From: Cavenderia fasciculata
Lineage: Eukaryota > Evosea > Eumycetozoa > Acytosteliales > Cavenderiaceae
Length of the DNA stretch: 64,000 nt
Assembly (NCBI RefSeq): GCF_000203815.1
Contig: NW_004457624.1
Location: 868,001 to 932,000, forward strand
Direction of reading: 5' to 3'
This document shows positions 1-12,704 of this stretch, one piece after another. The position numbers and the translations under genes are program-made. Numbering within the stretch: the first letter of the stretch is position 1; each line of letters begins with the position of its first letter. The notes below the pieces were generated by a model, which saw only the letters and a program-made list of their open reading frames with translations, was not told the DNA's origin and made no database searches.

Positions 1-2009
1 TGGACCAGAGGTAGACGCCGAGTTCGTCGGCATGGGTAGTCGCGAGGAACTCACCGCGTGGACTAAAAGAGATACTGGTGACGGGTGAGCGGGTGGTGAA
101 CCAGTCGACCATCAAACCAGATGGAATGTCATAGATACGGACAGTGGCGTCGCCACGGGCAGCAACAATCAACCAACGACCGTCGTGGTTAAAGGTCATG
201 TCGACGACATAGTGACCAATGTTGAATTTACGGGCCAACTCGCGTGTCTCCATGTCGTAGACACGTACAATACCATCTTCACCAGCGCAGGCAAACATAC
301 CACTCTCGAGGTGTTGCACGAGCATGGTTTGGGGTGACTCGAGTACAAATGATGCGATTGGTTTCAAGGTTGAGCTCCAAATGTTGATGTGCTTGTTGGA
401 TGCACATGTGACTACGTAGCGACCGGTCGCGTCGACGACAATACCGTTGACGCTGCCAGCAGGTTCGATGCGGACGGATGCACGCTTGGTGCCACTCTGC
501 ACGTTGTAGCATTCGAGGTCGCCGGTGGTGGTGCCGACATAGGCCGAGTTACCGCACGCAGACATGCCGAGTGCAGAGATACGGGCGTTGAGACGGATGT
601 TCTTGTCACCGTCAACAGCCATACGGACAAAGCTCCACAACACGAGGTTGCTGCCGTGGGCCGTGGCGATGCAGTTCATGGTACGGTAGTTGGCCGGGTT
701 GGCGGCGAGGAGGTGGTCGTTGCCTTCGCCGAGCTTGATCTTGTTGTGCGAGAATGGCACGTTGATGTGCGAGATGTTGACCGACAGCATACGTGGGCCC
801 TTGTCCGACGTGGAGATGACTGTGCCGGCACGACCGTCCGTGTCAAAGAACTGGGTGGCGTGGGGGGGCACGTCATGGCCCGTACGCTCACGCAACAAAA
901 GGGGCTTGTAGATATCGATGTTGTGGAATGTCCAAACACGCACGGCATTGTCCGAGCCGTTCGTCACCATGATTGGCTCGCCAGCCAAAAAGTATGCGCG
1001 TGCCACGGTTGAAGAGTGTGCAGTAAACGAGTAAAACAACTTTCTCGTGTCCAAGTCCCAGATCGAGACGACACCTGAACGCGAGGCTGTGGCCAAGTGT
1101 GCCTTGACGCCGTCGGTACGGAACGACATGGACGTGACCGACCCACGTTGACGAAACACTGTAACGCTCTTGTCGTGACGGATGTCGTGCAAGTGGACGG
1201 ATCCGTCCTCTAGACCGACCGCGATAATGTCTTGTGCGGGCGACTGCTCCATCGACACGATGGGACTACCCCAACCTGCAAAACGGTACACCTGCTTCTT
1301 GGTGTTGATATTCCAGATAGACATCTCTCCATCCTTGTTACCCAACAACACCTTGTTATAGTATCCACGTGGGTGCAACATTGTAGTCACCTTTCCAAAC
1401 GACTCGATGCCACTCAAACTACTATATCTCTGTCCACTATTTAAATCCCAAATAAACAATTCATTATTCTTTGACAATGTCATCAATACATGTGACATTA
1501 ATAACATATCAATCACTCCTGCTGAATGTCCTTCTAATTGTCCAACAATTGTCTATCAAATCAAAAAAGTAAGTAAAATCATTTATATAATAGTGAGTGA
1601 GTGTACATGTATACATACATCATTCTCCCAAATCAATATCTTTTCTTTACAATTGGTTATAAATTTCTTTGTTCCATATGCTCTTACACATTTGATTTTA
1701 GATGCTTGTGTAGGTGATGTATAATGTGTATTTAATTTGTCAACCTATAAATATATATAAATATATATATATAACAATCAATACAATATTAGTTTCTATC
1801 TATATACTATCTATCTATCTACTAATCTACTATATCTCTCTATCTATCATTATTGTGTCTCTTGTGATACATACACCCAATAGATGAAAACAATTGCCTA
1901 TAGGTACTACAAATGATATCTCTGATGCTTTGGTGATAACGTCGAATGGGAATCTCGATGAGATATAGCCAATCGACCTATAAGGTTTGAATATATGACT
2001 ACTCTGCAT
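1..2009 (-). CDS. utp21: U3 snoRNP-associated WD40 protein UTP21/WDR36, 3' end cut by window edge
   Basis: WD40 scaffold of the UTP-B part of the small-subunit processome, acting in the nucleolus on 18S pre-rRNA. I read three coding exons on the minus strand: 2009-1875, 1744-1619 and 1552 to beyond base 1. All junctions keep frame, with GTATGT donors and TAG acceptors. The start MQSSHIFKPYRSIGYISSRF matches the N-terminal beta-propeller blade of this family. WD-type blades follow (for example GQLEGHSAGV, LFIWDLNSGQ, VSIWDLDTRK, VRVYDMETRE). The segment VDWFTTRSPVTSISFSPRGE, then GVYLWS at the edge, is the typical WDR36 second-propeller end. The C-terminal Utp21 domain lies outside the window. 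It is transcribed divergently from the SMARCC gene across an 800-bp spacer. Family assignment is firm; exact intron edges are inferred by eye. Confidence 0.9.
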
Positions 2010-2810
2010 TATCGTATCTCGTGATTCCTTTATACAAAATAGATCGGATAGATAGGATAGATAACAAAGTAAAATAGAATATTACTCTCTCTTAATTTCA
2101 AAGTCTCATTTTACTTTCTGCGGGATACAAAACGAACGAAACATTTTGCAAATCTTTTTTTTTATTTATTTTTGACAAGGACCAACCCTACAACAACAAT
2201 TGTAATAAATATAGATAGCCTTTTAGGAAATAAGTATAAGTTACTTGTATAAGATACTTGTATATTACATATTCCTCCTACTCGAGCTCATGATCCTGTT
2301 CTGACCCAGCTGCTGGGGTCAGTCTCATCCTCTTCCCATTAGTACATTCCGACAAGCTCAGCTCAGCTCATCAAGTTAACATGTATATGTACGTAGTGAT
2401 ATTGAGGATGATCATCATCTTTGTTGATTGTGTGTGTGTCCATGAAAGATACAATAGTAATAAACAACAAGTTAGCTTCGCTGTCGTATCTGTATCCAAT
2501 ATCCCTCCTTTTGTTGTGTGCACTCATCCACCCCATATGAAATTTTTGAATTTTTTTCCGTTGTTGAGGTGAAGTTATTCAGAGCTCTTTTTAGTCTTTG
2601 TCAAAGCAGATAATACAACACTCGAATCGAATTGATTGAATCATCAAATTCTTTCATCTCAGTCTCGATATAAATAGATTACTTTTTAAAAGATCTCTGA
2701 CAACCTAAAACAACAACAAACGAGATATTACTAAAAAGAAGAAAGAAAAGAAAGAGTTAACAATAGATAGATATAGATAAATAGATAGATTAGAGAAAGG
2801 AGTTGAAGAA
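2010..2810. promoter_or_regulatory. Divergent promoter region of utp21 and smarcc
   Basis: An 801-bp AT-rich spacer between two divergent start codons. It holds CTAT/ATAG microsatellite stretches near 1990-2060, a 22-bp near-palindrome at 2301-2322 (CTGACCC...GGGTCAG) and three GCTCA direct repeats at about 2355-2370. No convincing ORF or RNA gene is visible. Confidence 0.5.
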
Positions 2811-4984
2811 ATGGAAGATGATATAAATAATAATAACAAGAGAGTCTCAAACGGGACATCTCCAGAAACACCATTAAAGAGAACAAAGCAAGATGAAGAA
2901 CAAACAACCTCGACAACTACAACTACAGTACCACAAGAACTTGTACATCAACCAACAATTGGCTTACAACAACAACAACCCCAACAACACGGTGAATCAA
3001 CTATTCCACTAGTTACTGAACAGACATCTACTACATCGACTACTAGTAGTGTTGGTCAACCAGCTGCATTACCAGGATTGGTAGTACACAGTAAACCAAT
3101 GCCAATGCAAACTGGTACTAGTACTATCAGTACTACAAGTACTACAAGTACAACTAGTCCGACGATTGCTACATCGATATCAAAGAGTACCACTATTGCA
3201 GGCAGCAATATTGTATCTTCTCCTTCTTCCGATCAACAACAGCAACAACAACAACAACAACAACAACACCATCAGACTAGTGTCGTATTGACTAGCAACT
3301 TCCAATTGCCACCTAGCAACTGCACATGGTTCAAGATGTCGGAGATACATGATATTGAGCGTCTTCAAATGTCCGAGTTCTTCAACGGCAGAACTCCCTC
3401 CAAGACACCAGAGGTATACAAAGAGTATCGTGACTTTATGATCAACACCTACCAACAAAACCCACACCAATACCTTACCTTTACCGCTGTCAGACGTAAT
3501 CTGACTGGTGACTCGGGTGCCATGCTCCGTCTGCACAGCTTCCTCGATCACTGGGGTTTGATCAACTTTTTCGTCAATCCAGAGGGTGGTACATGTATCC
3601 CACCTCCAAAACCACAACAACCTCAACATCAACAACAACAACAACAACCAACCCGTATCCAATCACCATCTGAATCTAAACCAACCGAGTCACCATCAAC
3701 ATCTGACAATACTAGTAGTAGTATACTATCACCAAACAAACCATCATCTACTTCTACTTCCACTACTACTACGACTGCCAACAACGCTACTTCTACTTCA
3801 ACTTCATCATCATCAACAACTTTGACAATTTCAAAATCAACAAATGGAACATCATTAGATTTACGTAACAATATTTATGGACAACCACAAGCACCACCAA
3901 AGATAGTGTGTGGATCGTGCGGCATTGATTGCTCGGCACTGAGATACCACCTCACCAAGAAAATGACACCCACTGCAGACGTGGGCAACGATCTGCCACC
4001 CGATCTCTACAAGGTCAATCTCTGCGCCACATGCTACAACAATGGTACGTACACGGCCGCCAAGCACCAAGCAACCGATTTCACAAAGATCGAACAAACT
4101 GTAAATACCGAGCCACCCGAAGAGTGGACCGATCAAGAAACCCTGTTGCTCCTCGAAGGCATTGATATATATGGTGACAGTTGGGCAGACGTTGCCGAGC
4201 ACGTCGGAACAAAGACCAAGGAGCAATGTCTACTCCATTTCCTCAGACTCCCAATCGAAGACAGTTATCTCGAGGACAACCTCAGCAACCCAAACAAGCG
4301 TGCCACCTCTGGCTCTGGTGCCGCCGATCAATATTGGTCCGACTCTAATGTCATCCAATCCCTCCTCGCCTTTCTCTCCAAATCTGTCTCTCCCAACGTT
4401 GCCAACGCTGCCTCTAAAGCAGCCATGGAAGCTCTCGTTAAAGAAGTTGGTAACGATCAAACTTTAGCTAATCTTGGTACTTTGGCTGCAACTTCTCTTG
4501 CTGCTACTAGTATTAAAGCAAAGGTAAAAACAAAAAAGAATTATTCATATGAAAATAATAATAATATTAATATTAACCATCTAATCAATCCATCTATCTC
4601 TAGGCAACATCAAAAAATGAAGAAAAAGAAATACAATCATTAATATTAAAAATTATTAATTTACAAACAAAGAAATTGGAAATCAAACTTAAATATTATT
4701 CAGATTTGGAAGATTGTCTTGATAGAGATAGATTAAATGTAAAGTATTCAAAGAGAAAGAGAGAAAGAGAAAGAGATATAATATAATATTAATTAATATT
4801 TTATTTATTTATTTATTTTTAGTTGGAAAAACAAAGACAATCATTATTTGCAGAAAGATTAAGTTTATTAAAAGCAAATCTTACCAATCAAACACCAATT
4901 CCAATAGTACCAGTACCAAACAACCACAATGTAGTATTGGAAAATAATGGAAATCATACTAGTGATAACATGTCAATCAACTAA
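2811..4984 (+). CDS. smarcc: SWI/SNF complex subunit SMARCC/Swi3-Moira homologue (SWIRM-ZZ-like-SANT)
   Basis: Core scaffold subunit of SWI/SNF-type nucleosome remodelling complexes in the nucleus. Exons join(2811..4523,4604..4738,4823..4984) give 669 residues in frame. Order: Gln/Ser/Thr-rich N-terminus; SWIRM domain at about 162-262 (FFNGRTPSKTPEVYKEYRDF, then RRNLTGDSGAMLRLHSFLD and WGLINFF); a ZZ-like Cys pair region at about 363-415 (CGSCGIDC...CATCYNNG); a SANT domain at about 436-485 (EWTDQETLLLLEGIDIYGDS...HFLRLPIED); and a C-terminal coiled coil encoded by exons 2-3 (LQTKKLEIKLKYYSDLEDCL). That order and the coiled coil distinguish SMARCC from ADA2 or LSD1 SWIRM proteins. Exon 1 reads on into intron 1 as a false longer ORF. 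It converges with the DHHC gene. Confidence 0.93.
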
Positions 4985-5166
4985 TTGTGGACATGAAAAT
5001 GATGAATTGCAAACATTAAAAAATAAATAAATAATTAACATAATTTAAAAAAGAAAAAGAAAAAAGAAAAAGAGAAAGAGAGAGGGATTGTTGTGTTTAA
5101 TTAAATAATGACCAAAAACTATTTTAGAAATGGCCAGTTTTATCATATTATTGAATTTATTCTTGT

Positions 5167-6783
5167 CTATTTGTCCTTGTCATCCTCTTTATCACCATCA
5201 TCTGGTTTATTATCATCCTGTTGTTGTTGTTGTTGGGTTGACTTTCTACTCTTTTGTTGTAAGAATTCTTTTAAATTCATTGTTGGTGCAGAACCATCGT
5301 CATCATCATCGTCATCGTCATCATCAGTATTGGAATGTAAAGATATTGAAGAAGATGATGGTGGAGATGGTGTAGGTTGAGTCTCAACATCGACTATATG
5401 ATCATGTAGAGGTGATTGTGAACCAGCAGTATTCATATTAATACCAATATCAATATTATTTTGGGTATTTTGATTATTTAAAACAGGAGAAGAAGAAGAT
5501 ATATTATTTAAAGGTGTTGTGGTTGAAGATGAAGGTGATGCGTTATTTAGATTATTTAAGTTATGATTACTGTCATTATTATTATTATTATTATTTGCCA
5601 AAGGAGGCAAAGCCATGAGTTCGATATTCTTTTCTTTATGAGTCATTCTGTAGAAACTTGGGAAATGGGGACCACAGAATATAGAGAAACAGTTACGGAG
5701 CAAACCGTCTGTAAAGGGGTTACCCTTGCGGAACGATTTTTTAATGTGTTCGTTTGTCGTCTTGGCAACGACAATGAGGTAGCAGTGGAATCCACCAAGA
5801 CTGCCAACAAAGATCATGCCTCCCAGAGCATAGACTATAATGATGATCGAGAGATAATGTGATTCGTTGAGTGCCATGTTAAAAATACTAGCAGAGCTGT
5901 CAAATGGATGATCGAGCCGTGCCCTCTGTGCATATATTACAATATTGGCTATACATATCCCAATCATCCATGAACAAGTTGTACCAACTGTAAATAACAA
6001 TGTACATAAAATATTTATAATTTCTTCTACCAATACAATTTCCAACCCTAAATACAAATATATAAATCCATTATATTAATATCCAATTATAATATATCTA
6101 TATATATATATATATCTATATATCATATATATATGTGTGTTTGTGTGTCAATGACATACCAAGGACAATGATGGTCGAATTTTTCAACACAATTATTACA
6201 AATACCACAATGGTTTGCTCTTGGAGGTCTAAATATACTACAAGTTTCACACCATTTGATGTCATATTGAATGCCTCTAATATCCAATGTTTTGTATAAT
6301 GGTTGTCTATGACTTTCTGAAAATGGATTGTCTAAACAAACACCGATGGAATATAAATGGATTAGTTAATTGAGATAGATAGAATATTCTCTATTCTAGA
6401 TTCGACGATTACATACCTGCAGCCTCACTGTATGATCCTCGTGGAACTATACCTGGGTCTGTATATGATGTGATTAAAATGAAAACATAACTCGATAACC
6501 AAAGGAATATTGATATTACATATATTCCTGCCTTTATATATTCTTCAAATAGTTGACACCTAAATTCAATAAAATTATTGGGTTAACACTAATTGTCTAT
6601 GTACAATCAATCAATCAATCAATCAATCAATTGTCTTGTTCTCCAAACATACACTGTAACCAAAAATGGAATCTCTGGTATAAACATTAATATCAATGCA
6701 GAGACAAAATACATTTTATCGGGACCTGTAACCATCCTTCCACTACAATGTGATTTCGATAATGAATCAAAACTCCTTGTCAT
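5167..6783 (-). CDS. DHHC-type protein S-acyltransferase (palmitoyltransferase), with an apparent frame slip
   Basis: Multipass membrane enzyme that palmitoylates cysteines of target proteins. Exons on the minus strand: 6783-6653, 6559-6417, 6331-6160 and 6047-5167. Start is [20 protein letters not shown]. Two membrane helices precede DPGIVPRGS, the family's DPG motif. The Cys-rich domain runs [19 protein letters not shown], then the catalytic DHHCPW split across the exon 3/4 junction, then [13 protein letters not shown]. Helices 3-4 follow, then the TTxE motif ([10 protein letters not shown]) and a low-complexity Asn/Asp tail ending at 5167. Exon 4 changes frame: [15 protein letters not shown] is in one frame, while the next helix ([20 protein letters not shown]) and everything downstream are in the frame one base on. 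No plausible intron repairs this near 6000-6015, so it is a frameshift or a one-base sequence error. Family certain; intactness uncertain. Confidence 0.85.
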
Positions 6784-7977
6784 TCTTCTTTTTGTCTTTT
6801 TTTATAAATCTAATATTGATAGATATATGGAAATAGAGAATAAATACTAATGTTAGGTAACCAAGCAACTAAGTAAGAAGTTGTGTTGAAATGGAATGAA
6901 TGAATGAATGAAATAACAAGTTGTTGTTGTTGTTGTTGTTCGTCTTGATTATGATTAATAATTAATCGACCATCACATCAACAGCATCATCATCATCAAA
7001 AGTTTAAGTATTTATATGATCGGTCGATAAATCTATCTATAAATCGTTCCATCTAATCTATTCCATTAAACCATATATCTGTCACTACTTTCTCTCTCTT
7101 TACTCACCACAAAAGTCTGTGTATGTGTATGTGTATGTGTATGTGTCTATCGCGAATGATAACAACAACAGAAGAATAACGAGTTGCTCTCTTTTTCTAT
7201 CTCTGTCTCTCTCTCTCTCTCTCTATTTTTACTTGTATGATCATAAACCAAGTTAAAGATAGATTTAAATTGTTTTTCTTGTTTTGGTGATTGTTGTTGT
7301 TGTTGTTGTTGTTTGTGGGGGTGTGGGTTGAGTGAGTATTATTTTGATTGGTGGAGAATTGATTGATAGTTGTTTGTTTGTCAGCTGACACCAATCCTTC
7401 AGTTTGTTATTATTCTATTCCTCCTCCTCTTACCTCTATCTAAAGATGTTCTTGATAATAATAATAATGCTCGTCGTAGTAGTGGTGGTAGTGGTCGTAG
7501 TAGTACAATTATAATGTTACGAATAAATAGGTGTGACCAACAACAAAAGAGGGAGGTGGAAAGAAAGAAAGAAAGTCAATAAATCTTAAAACCACAACTA
7601 CTCTTTTGGATACCTTTCCTTCCTCTCCTTTGCTTTGTTCTAGTTGTAGCTGCTGATAGTGTTGGTGTTGGTGGTGTGTTGTTAAAACTAGTTTTAAATC
7701 AATGAGATGTGACGGATCAATAATGTAAATTTAGCTCCATCCATTGGTCTTGAAAAAAAATTCAAAAAATAGTTGTGTAAACGTAAAAGCCAACTGATCG
7801 ACGACTCGACAGCCGAATGAACGAATGAATGAACATAGATAGATCCATCTATCTTTAAGCGTAATTAATTGTAAATTGTAATCAAAACGCTACTCATACA
7901 TAACACATATACACACATACATACACACATTTGTACATAATCAAAAAGATAAAAAGAGAACTACTATTATATAAGAT
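6784..7977. promoter_or_regulatory. Divergent promoter region of the DHHC and exosc3 genes
   Basis: About 1.2 kb without a supported gene. It carries simple repeats: (TTG)n near 6920, (GTGTAT)n at about 7118-7146, a CT run at about 7204-7222, and more TTG repeats near 7290 and AAT near 7460. Short ORFs here are built from these repeats and I do not accept them. Confidence 0.5.
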
Positions 7978-8910
7978 ATGAATACGAAAATCGATCAATT
8001 TGTAGTACCTGGAGATGCGATTGGACAAATAGATGATCTCAAAGTTAGAATAGGTCCTGGTTTGTTACAGAACAAGGATCAAGTAGTCGCTAGTAAAGCC
8101 GGTGTACTTAGATTCAGCAAGTTTCATAAATTCTATTGGATAGAGAATGAACAGAAACGAGTAAGATAATAGATAAGATATATGAGAGATATACTATACT
8201 ATACTATACTAATAGATTGAATTGTAATTAGTATGTTCCACAAGCAGAAGATATGGTAATTGGTATTATATTAGAGAAACATCCGGAATCATTTAAAGTA
8301 GATATTGGCAGTAGTTCACCTGCAATGTTATCAGCCTATTCATTCGAAGGCGCAACCAAATCAAATAAACCATTGTTGTCTGTATGTATACTTATACTTT
8401 AGCTCATTGTGTATCTATCGATCAAACATACTTACAGACAGTTATTGAATGTCTCTCTCTAGATTGGTAATTTAGTATATTGTAGAGTTTTAGTTGCCAA
8501 CAAAGATATGGAACCAGAGTTGGTTTGCGTATCGATACGTAACAAGGCAGAGGGTTTTGGTCAATTGATTGGAGGTTACATGTTTAATTGTTCTTTAGGT
8601 TTGTCTCATTAGTATGTATCAATCGTTACGACGATTACAATTATTATATATTGTATTGTCACCATAAATAACACAAATATATTATATTATATTTAGTTTA
8701 TTATCAGAGGATTGTAGTATATTAAAAATTGTTGGAACACATATACCATATGAAATTGCAGTTGGCGTCAATGGAAGAGTATGGGTGAATAGCGCATCCA
8801 ACCAAAACACAATTATCACAACAAACACCATTTTAAATTCACAGTATATGCCAGACGACCAAATCGAATCATTTATCATCAAATCTTTAGCTGCCTCTCA
8901 ACCAGTTTAA
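7978..8910 (+). CDS. exosc3: Exosome complex cap subunit RRP40/EXOSC3
   Basis: S1/KH cap protein of the RNA exosome, which holds RNA at the entry of the 3'-5' decay channel in nucleus and cytoplasm. Exons join(7978..8160,8232..8381,8463..8611,8697..8910), all in frame, give 231 residues, about the usual family length. Visible signatures: N-terminal VVPGD and RIGPGLLQNKD; S1 domain start YVPQAEDMVIGIILEKHPES, then FKVDIGSS and FEGATKSNKP; the linker VANKDMEPELVCVS; and the KH-like domain with the Rrp40 GxNG signature (VGVNGRVWVNS). The third donor is TTA|GTATGT, which gives GLSHYLLSEDCSIL across the junction. Ordinary housekeeping gene, divergent from the DHHC gene. Confidence 0.95.
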
Positions 8911-11855
8911 TCGCCCTATAAAATCGATTGATACCTTCGAATAAAACAACCCCCGAAAAAAGAAATCAACAAACAAAACCAACAACCAGGGTTGGTTGGT
9001 TGAGTGGATAGATTAGATTTATCTATCTATCAATCAATCTGTATCCTACAAGATATATTTCACAGCTCAAAATATCCAAGTTTCATTTTTGTTCAACGGA
9101 TTTGGGAATTACGATCGTACCTAGAGAGAGAGAGAGAAAGTCAGATAACTCACCCCCATTAACATCATCCCCATTGGATTGGTGGATGGATACCGCGGAT
9201 GCTTACCTATGACCAATTTTTAAGCCCTTTCCTCTTTTAAAATAATTTGTTTGTTTTTGGGGAGCCATTCCACTGAATTGGAACCTCTCAAAACAGGTGA
9301 TGTGTGAGTTTCACTCAGCCTCTCCCTCTGCCAAGAGCTTGAAGACCAAAATTAATTTTTTTAATTTTTTTTTAATGGATGCCCTTGTTGTTTTTGGTGT
9401 TCAATGAATCTCCTCGCTAGTTCCCTCCAAAACCTAGTCTTTCAAATAGTAGTTTACTATTGTAACAGAAGATTTTCTATTCTACTCTCTATACACTTTC
9501 TTTCTTTAAAAAGCCCACCCCTTCTATTTTTCGAGATATTTATTTCTTTATACTTTATATATATAATAATAATAGAAGCATTCATCGCAATTATTATTAT
9601 ATTTCATATTATCAAAGAAACTATTATCTTCATTTAAAATAGTCGACTACAAAGCAATACAAACAAAGGAACAAGTAAACAACAGCTAAGAGGAATAATA
9701 ATATCAAACCTTCAAAACACAAAAACGTTAAAATCTTTAAAATGTAAGAATATCTCTTCCCCCCAACTCCAACTCATCTCACCATCCCAAAATATATATA
9801 ATATTTATACAATATTTGTTTGTTTGTTTTTTTTGTTATTGGGCAAGTAACTGATCGATATCACCTTGATCAAGCCGTGTGTCTATACATGTAACTCTCT
9901 AATACAACCAACAAAAATATATAACTCGAGCATCGAAATGTGACGGACGACATGGCCCTCACAAAAATCCCAAGCCAAACACCCCTTTGTTTGATTTTTT
10001 GTTTTTTTACTCGTAAAAACAACGTCTCATTCTCGAGACGACGATGGCAATGGTTGTTGCCAACACCTTCCGGATTGGGAGGCATGACCATCGACATCGA
10101 AGCACCACATCATAGTTGTCTCAGTGTTGATGTTTACCATTTCGGATGTATGCAGACTGATTCTTGGTCAATTGTGTGGATGTTGTTCGTCATGTAGCGG
10201 GCATCAGGCTCATCCCTAGTACTGTCTCCCCCCAACAAAGAAGACTCTCCCTCTTTCATTTAATTTAATCATACATACATCATCTATCGTATCCATCATC
10301 CATCTGCATTTCCATCTAGCTCTAAGCTTCTATAGATATATTTATCACCTCTCTGTGCATCCGTTTTAATTGAATAATAATATTTATTACCGTTTTCTGA
10401 CGACTCACTCTAACCCCAATCCCCTCGTTGTCGTTGTTCTTCTTTTTATTTTATTCTTATTCTTGTTTTTAAATTGATCCAATTCAATCTCTAATTATAA
10501 TAATAATAATAATACTATTACCAAATATATATATATAAATCTCTTATACTTTTAATAATATTTTTAAAACAAAAGTCAAAGTCAACATCAACAATCACAT
10601 TTAATTATTTATTTAATTATCCTTCCTCTTTTAGTAATTTTTTATTCATTCTCTAAATAATATCAAAAAGGTAAAGATCACCTCACTACACTACTCTTTC
10701 AACAACACACATATAAAAAAAAAATCTTCTTCTGTCGTTCGTCTTTTTCTCGTTGTCATTGTCCTCTCTCATGGTCACTCGTAGTATAAACTTATGCACC
10801 TATAAAACATAAAGTATTCTATCTCTATCTCTATCTATGTCAGACTCCACTAGTTCTAGAATCCAATATTAGTTCTTTTAGTTTTAGTTTTCGAAAGTAG
10901 TCTATTTTTAGTAAAGACAACAAAAAAACAAAAAAAAGAGGGAAGGAGCGCATAGTCTTCATCTTGTCTTAAGAAACCTATAGATACCTCTATTATTATT
11001 ATTATTATTGTTCTATCACTTCCCTCTCTTTTTGAAAAAGGCAATTATACATTTCGTGACAACAAAACACACAATTGTGGGTCATCTTGTTATTAACCGT
11101 CGTCACAAAGGGTTTATCACACCCCTACCTCTCTCTCTCTCTCTCTCTCACCCCACTCGTGTCATAGTCAACTACCTCTTGAACTTAATTATACCTACAA
11201 CACCCACTACCAGCCAGACACACACCACCTACCTAGGTGTTTAGGAATTTTTTTATATTTTTAAAATTGGTGGGCACATACATTAACATTAGCAAGGGGG
11301 GGTGTGTGACAGACACATTCATTGTAGCAGTCAAAAAAGACAAAAGTAGAAATATACAATCCACTCACACATAACATAGAGAGAGACTAACAAAACTTTG
11401 AATTTCAAACTGTATTGTTTTTTCTCTTCCTTTTTGTTTGAATTTTAATTTTTAAACTATTTGTTTAACACACACATACAGACAAAGTATACATATAACC
11501 AACACAAACAAACAAACAAACAAGCTCACACTAGCCAACCAACCAATTCCTCTATCTAAATATATTTCACCTCTTTTTTGGTTTTTTTATATATAAAAAT
11601 TATAATATATTAACTTTTATTCTAATTTATCATTTTGTAGATCTCTTAAAAATTTAAATTAAATTTTAGCAGCAGCAGCAGTTCAAATTAATTAATTAAT
11701 CAACTCAACTTCATCAACTCAACATCATCAACTACTATTATTTAAAAACATATTATTTATTTCTTCTTCTTTTTTACGAGTTATAAATAATAATAATAAT
11801 CAAACAACACACATCTTTTAATTAATACAATTAATAATAATAATAATATACGAAA
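8911..11855. other. 2.9 kb gene-free region with structured GC-richer islands
   Basis: Unusually long for this window, with no ORF that looks coding. Most of it is AT-rich microsatellite (AAT near 10500, CT at 11130-11150, AAAC near 11510). Two islands are richer in GC. One is at about 9150-9345, with small inverted repeats (TTCC...GGAA near 9270-9285, TGAGT...ACTCA near 9308-9320). The other is at about 9940-10235, with two adjacent hairpins at about 10022-10062 (CGTCTC...GAGACG and GGCAA...TTGCC). They could be non-coding RNA genes, 5' leader or distal regulatory DNA of the downstream gene. A GTAAGA donor-like site at 9742 could mark a leader exon, but I cannot pair it convincingly. Confidence 0.35.
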
Positions 11856-12704
11856 ATGTCAACTCACACCTTAACCACAATCATCCCAATGAGTGCCGAT
11901 GATTTCTACGCCATTACAGAGACACATGAATTCGATCAGTTTTGTATTCCATATCTTGGTTTAAATTCACATGAACTTAAAGAAGAAAACGAAGATGTAA
12001 GTAGTTTGTAATGAAATGAATACCAATATATCAAAAGAAACCAAAACCAAAACAAATAATTTCCATGTTTACTAATATCCAACCCTTTCTTTTACTATTT
12101 GTTTTTTAGGAATCAAATATTTACAGAAGAGTTTGTATAAAACCAAAGACTAGTGTACCAAAGTTCCTTTTAAAGTTTGCCAATAATCAATCAGAAGTTT
12201 CATACGAAGATACTCAAGTTAAATCTAAAATCAAGAGAGAAATTTCTTTCAAGACAAATCCACCTCTTTTACCTGAAAATATCAAGTATGTTTAGGAATA
12301 ATAATAATAATAATAATCTCTTGATGCATAAATATTAATCAATATTTATTTCTATTAGTGTTGAAGGAGTTATTAATATTGAACCATTAGATGATAATTC
12401 ATGTTTAAAGGTACACAAGGTTACATTTAAATTCACAGGTGCACTTCAATGGTTCTCTTCAATGATTGAAAATAATATTTTGTCGGAATTGAAAAAGACG
12501 ATGGAATTGTTGCCCAAGATCATTGCAGACTATAAGAAATATTTGATTGAAAAGGGTATCCCTATCAAGACATTTACCTATCAAAAGGGTGTTTCCATCT
12601 TGTCTGTTGCTCCACAACCAGCACAAATTGAAGCTGTAGCCATTGAATCTGTCATATCAGCTCAACCAAATGGTCAACAACAACAACAAGCTGTAGTTGA
12701 ATAA
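11856..12704 (+). CDS. Small START/VASt-like lipid-binding-fold protein (tentative)
   Basis: Exons join(11856..11996,12110..12285,12359..12704) in frame give 220 residues. The layout suggests the START/VASt helix-grip fold. Early in the protein comes ADDFYAITETHEFDQFCIPY, then strand-like segments (RRVCIKPKTSVPKFLLKF, REISFKTNPPLLP, GVINIEPLDDNSCLKVHKVT), and a long C-terminal amphipathic helix (SSMIENNILSELKKTMELLP), the usual VASt ending. No signal peptide or membrane span is seen; the tail is Gln-rich. If the fold is right, it would bind or move a lipid in the cytosol. The fold call comes from pattern only and the ligand is unknown. It converges with the RCC1 gene at 13012. Confidence 0.5.

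Noticed and set aside
389-1146. Overlapping ORFs on both strands at the left edge
   Set aside because: They are shadows of the utp21 exon 3 frame, which has clear WD40 motifs and GC-rich third positions.
7197-7582. Two short ORFs upstream of exosc3
   Set aside because: Composed of simple repeats (Asn run, RERERQR), with no conserved motif or splice support.
9404-10197. Short ORFs in the 2.9 kb spacer
   Set aside because: No coding composition, no homology I recognise and rival ORFs on the other strand. RNA or leader sequence is a better explanation.
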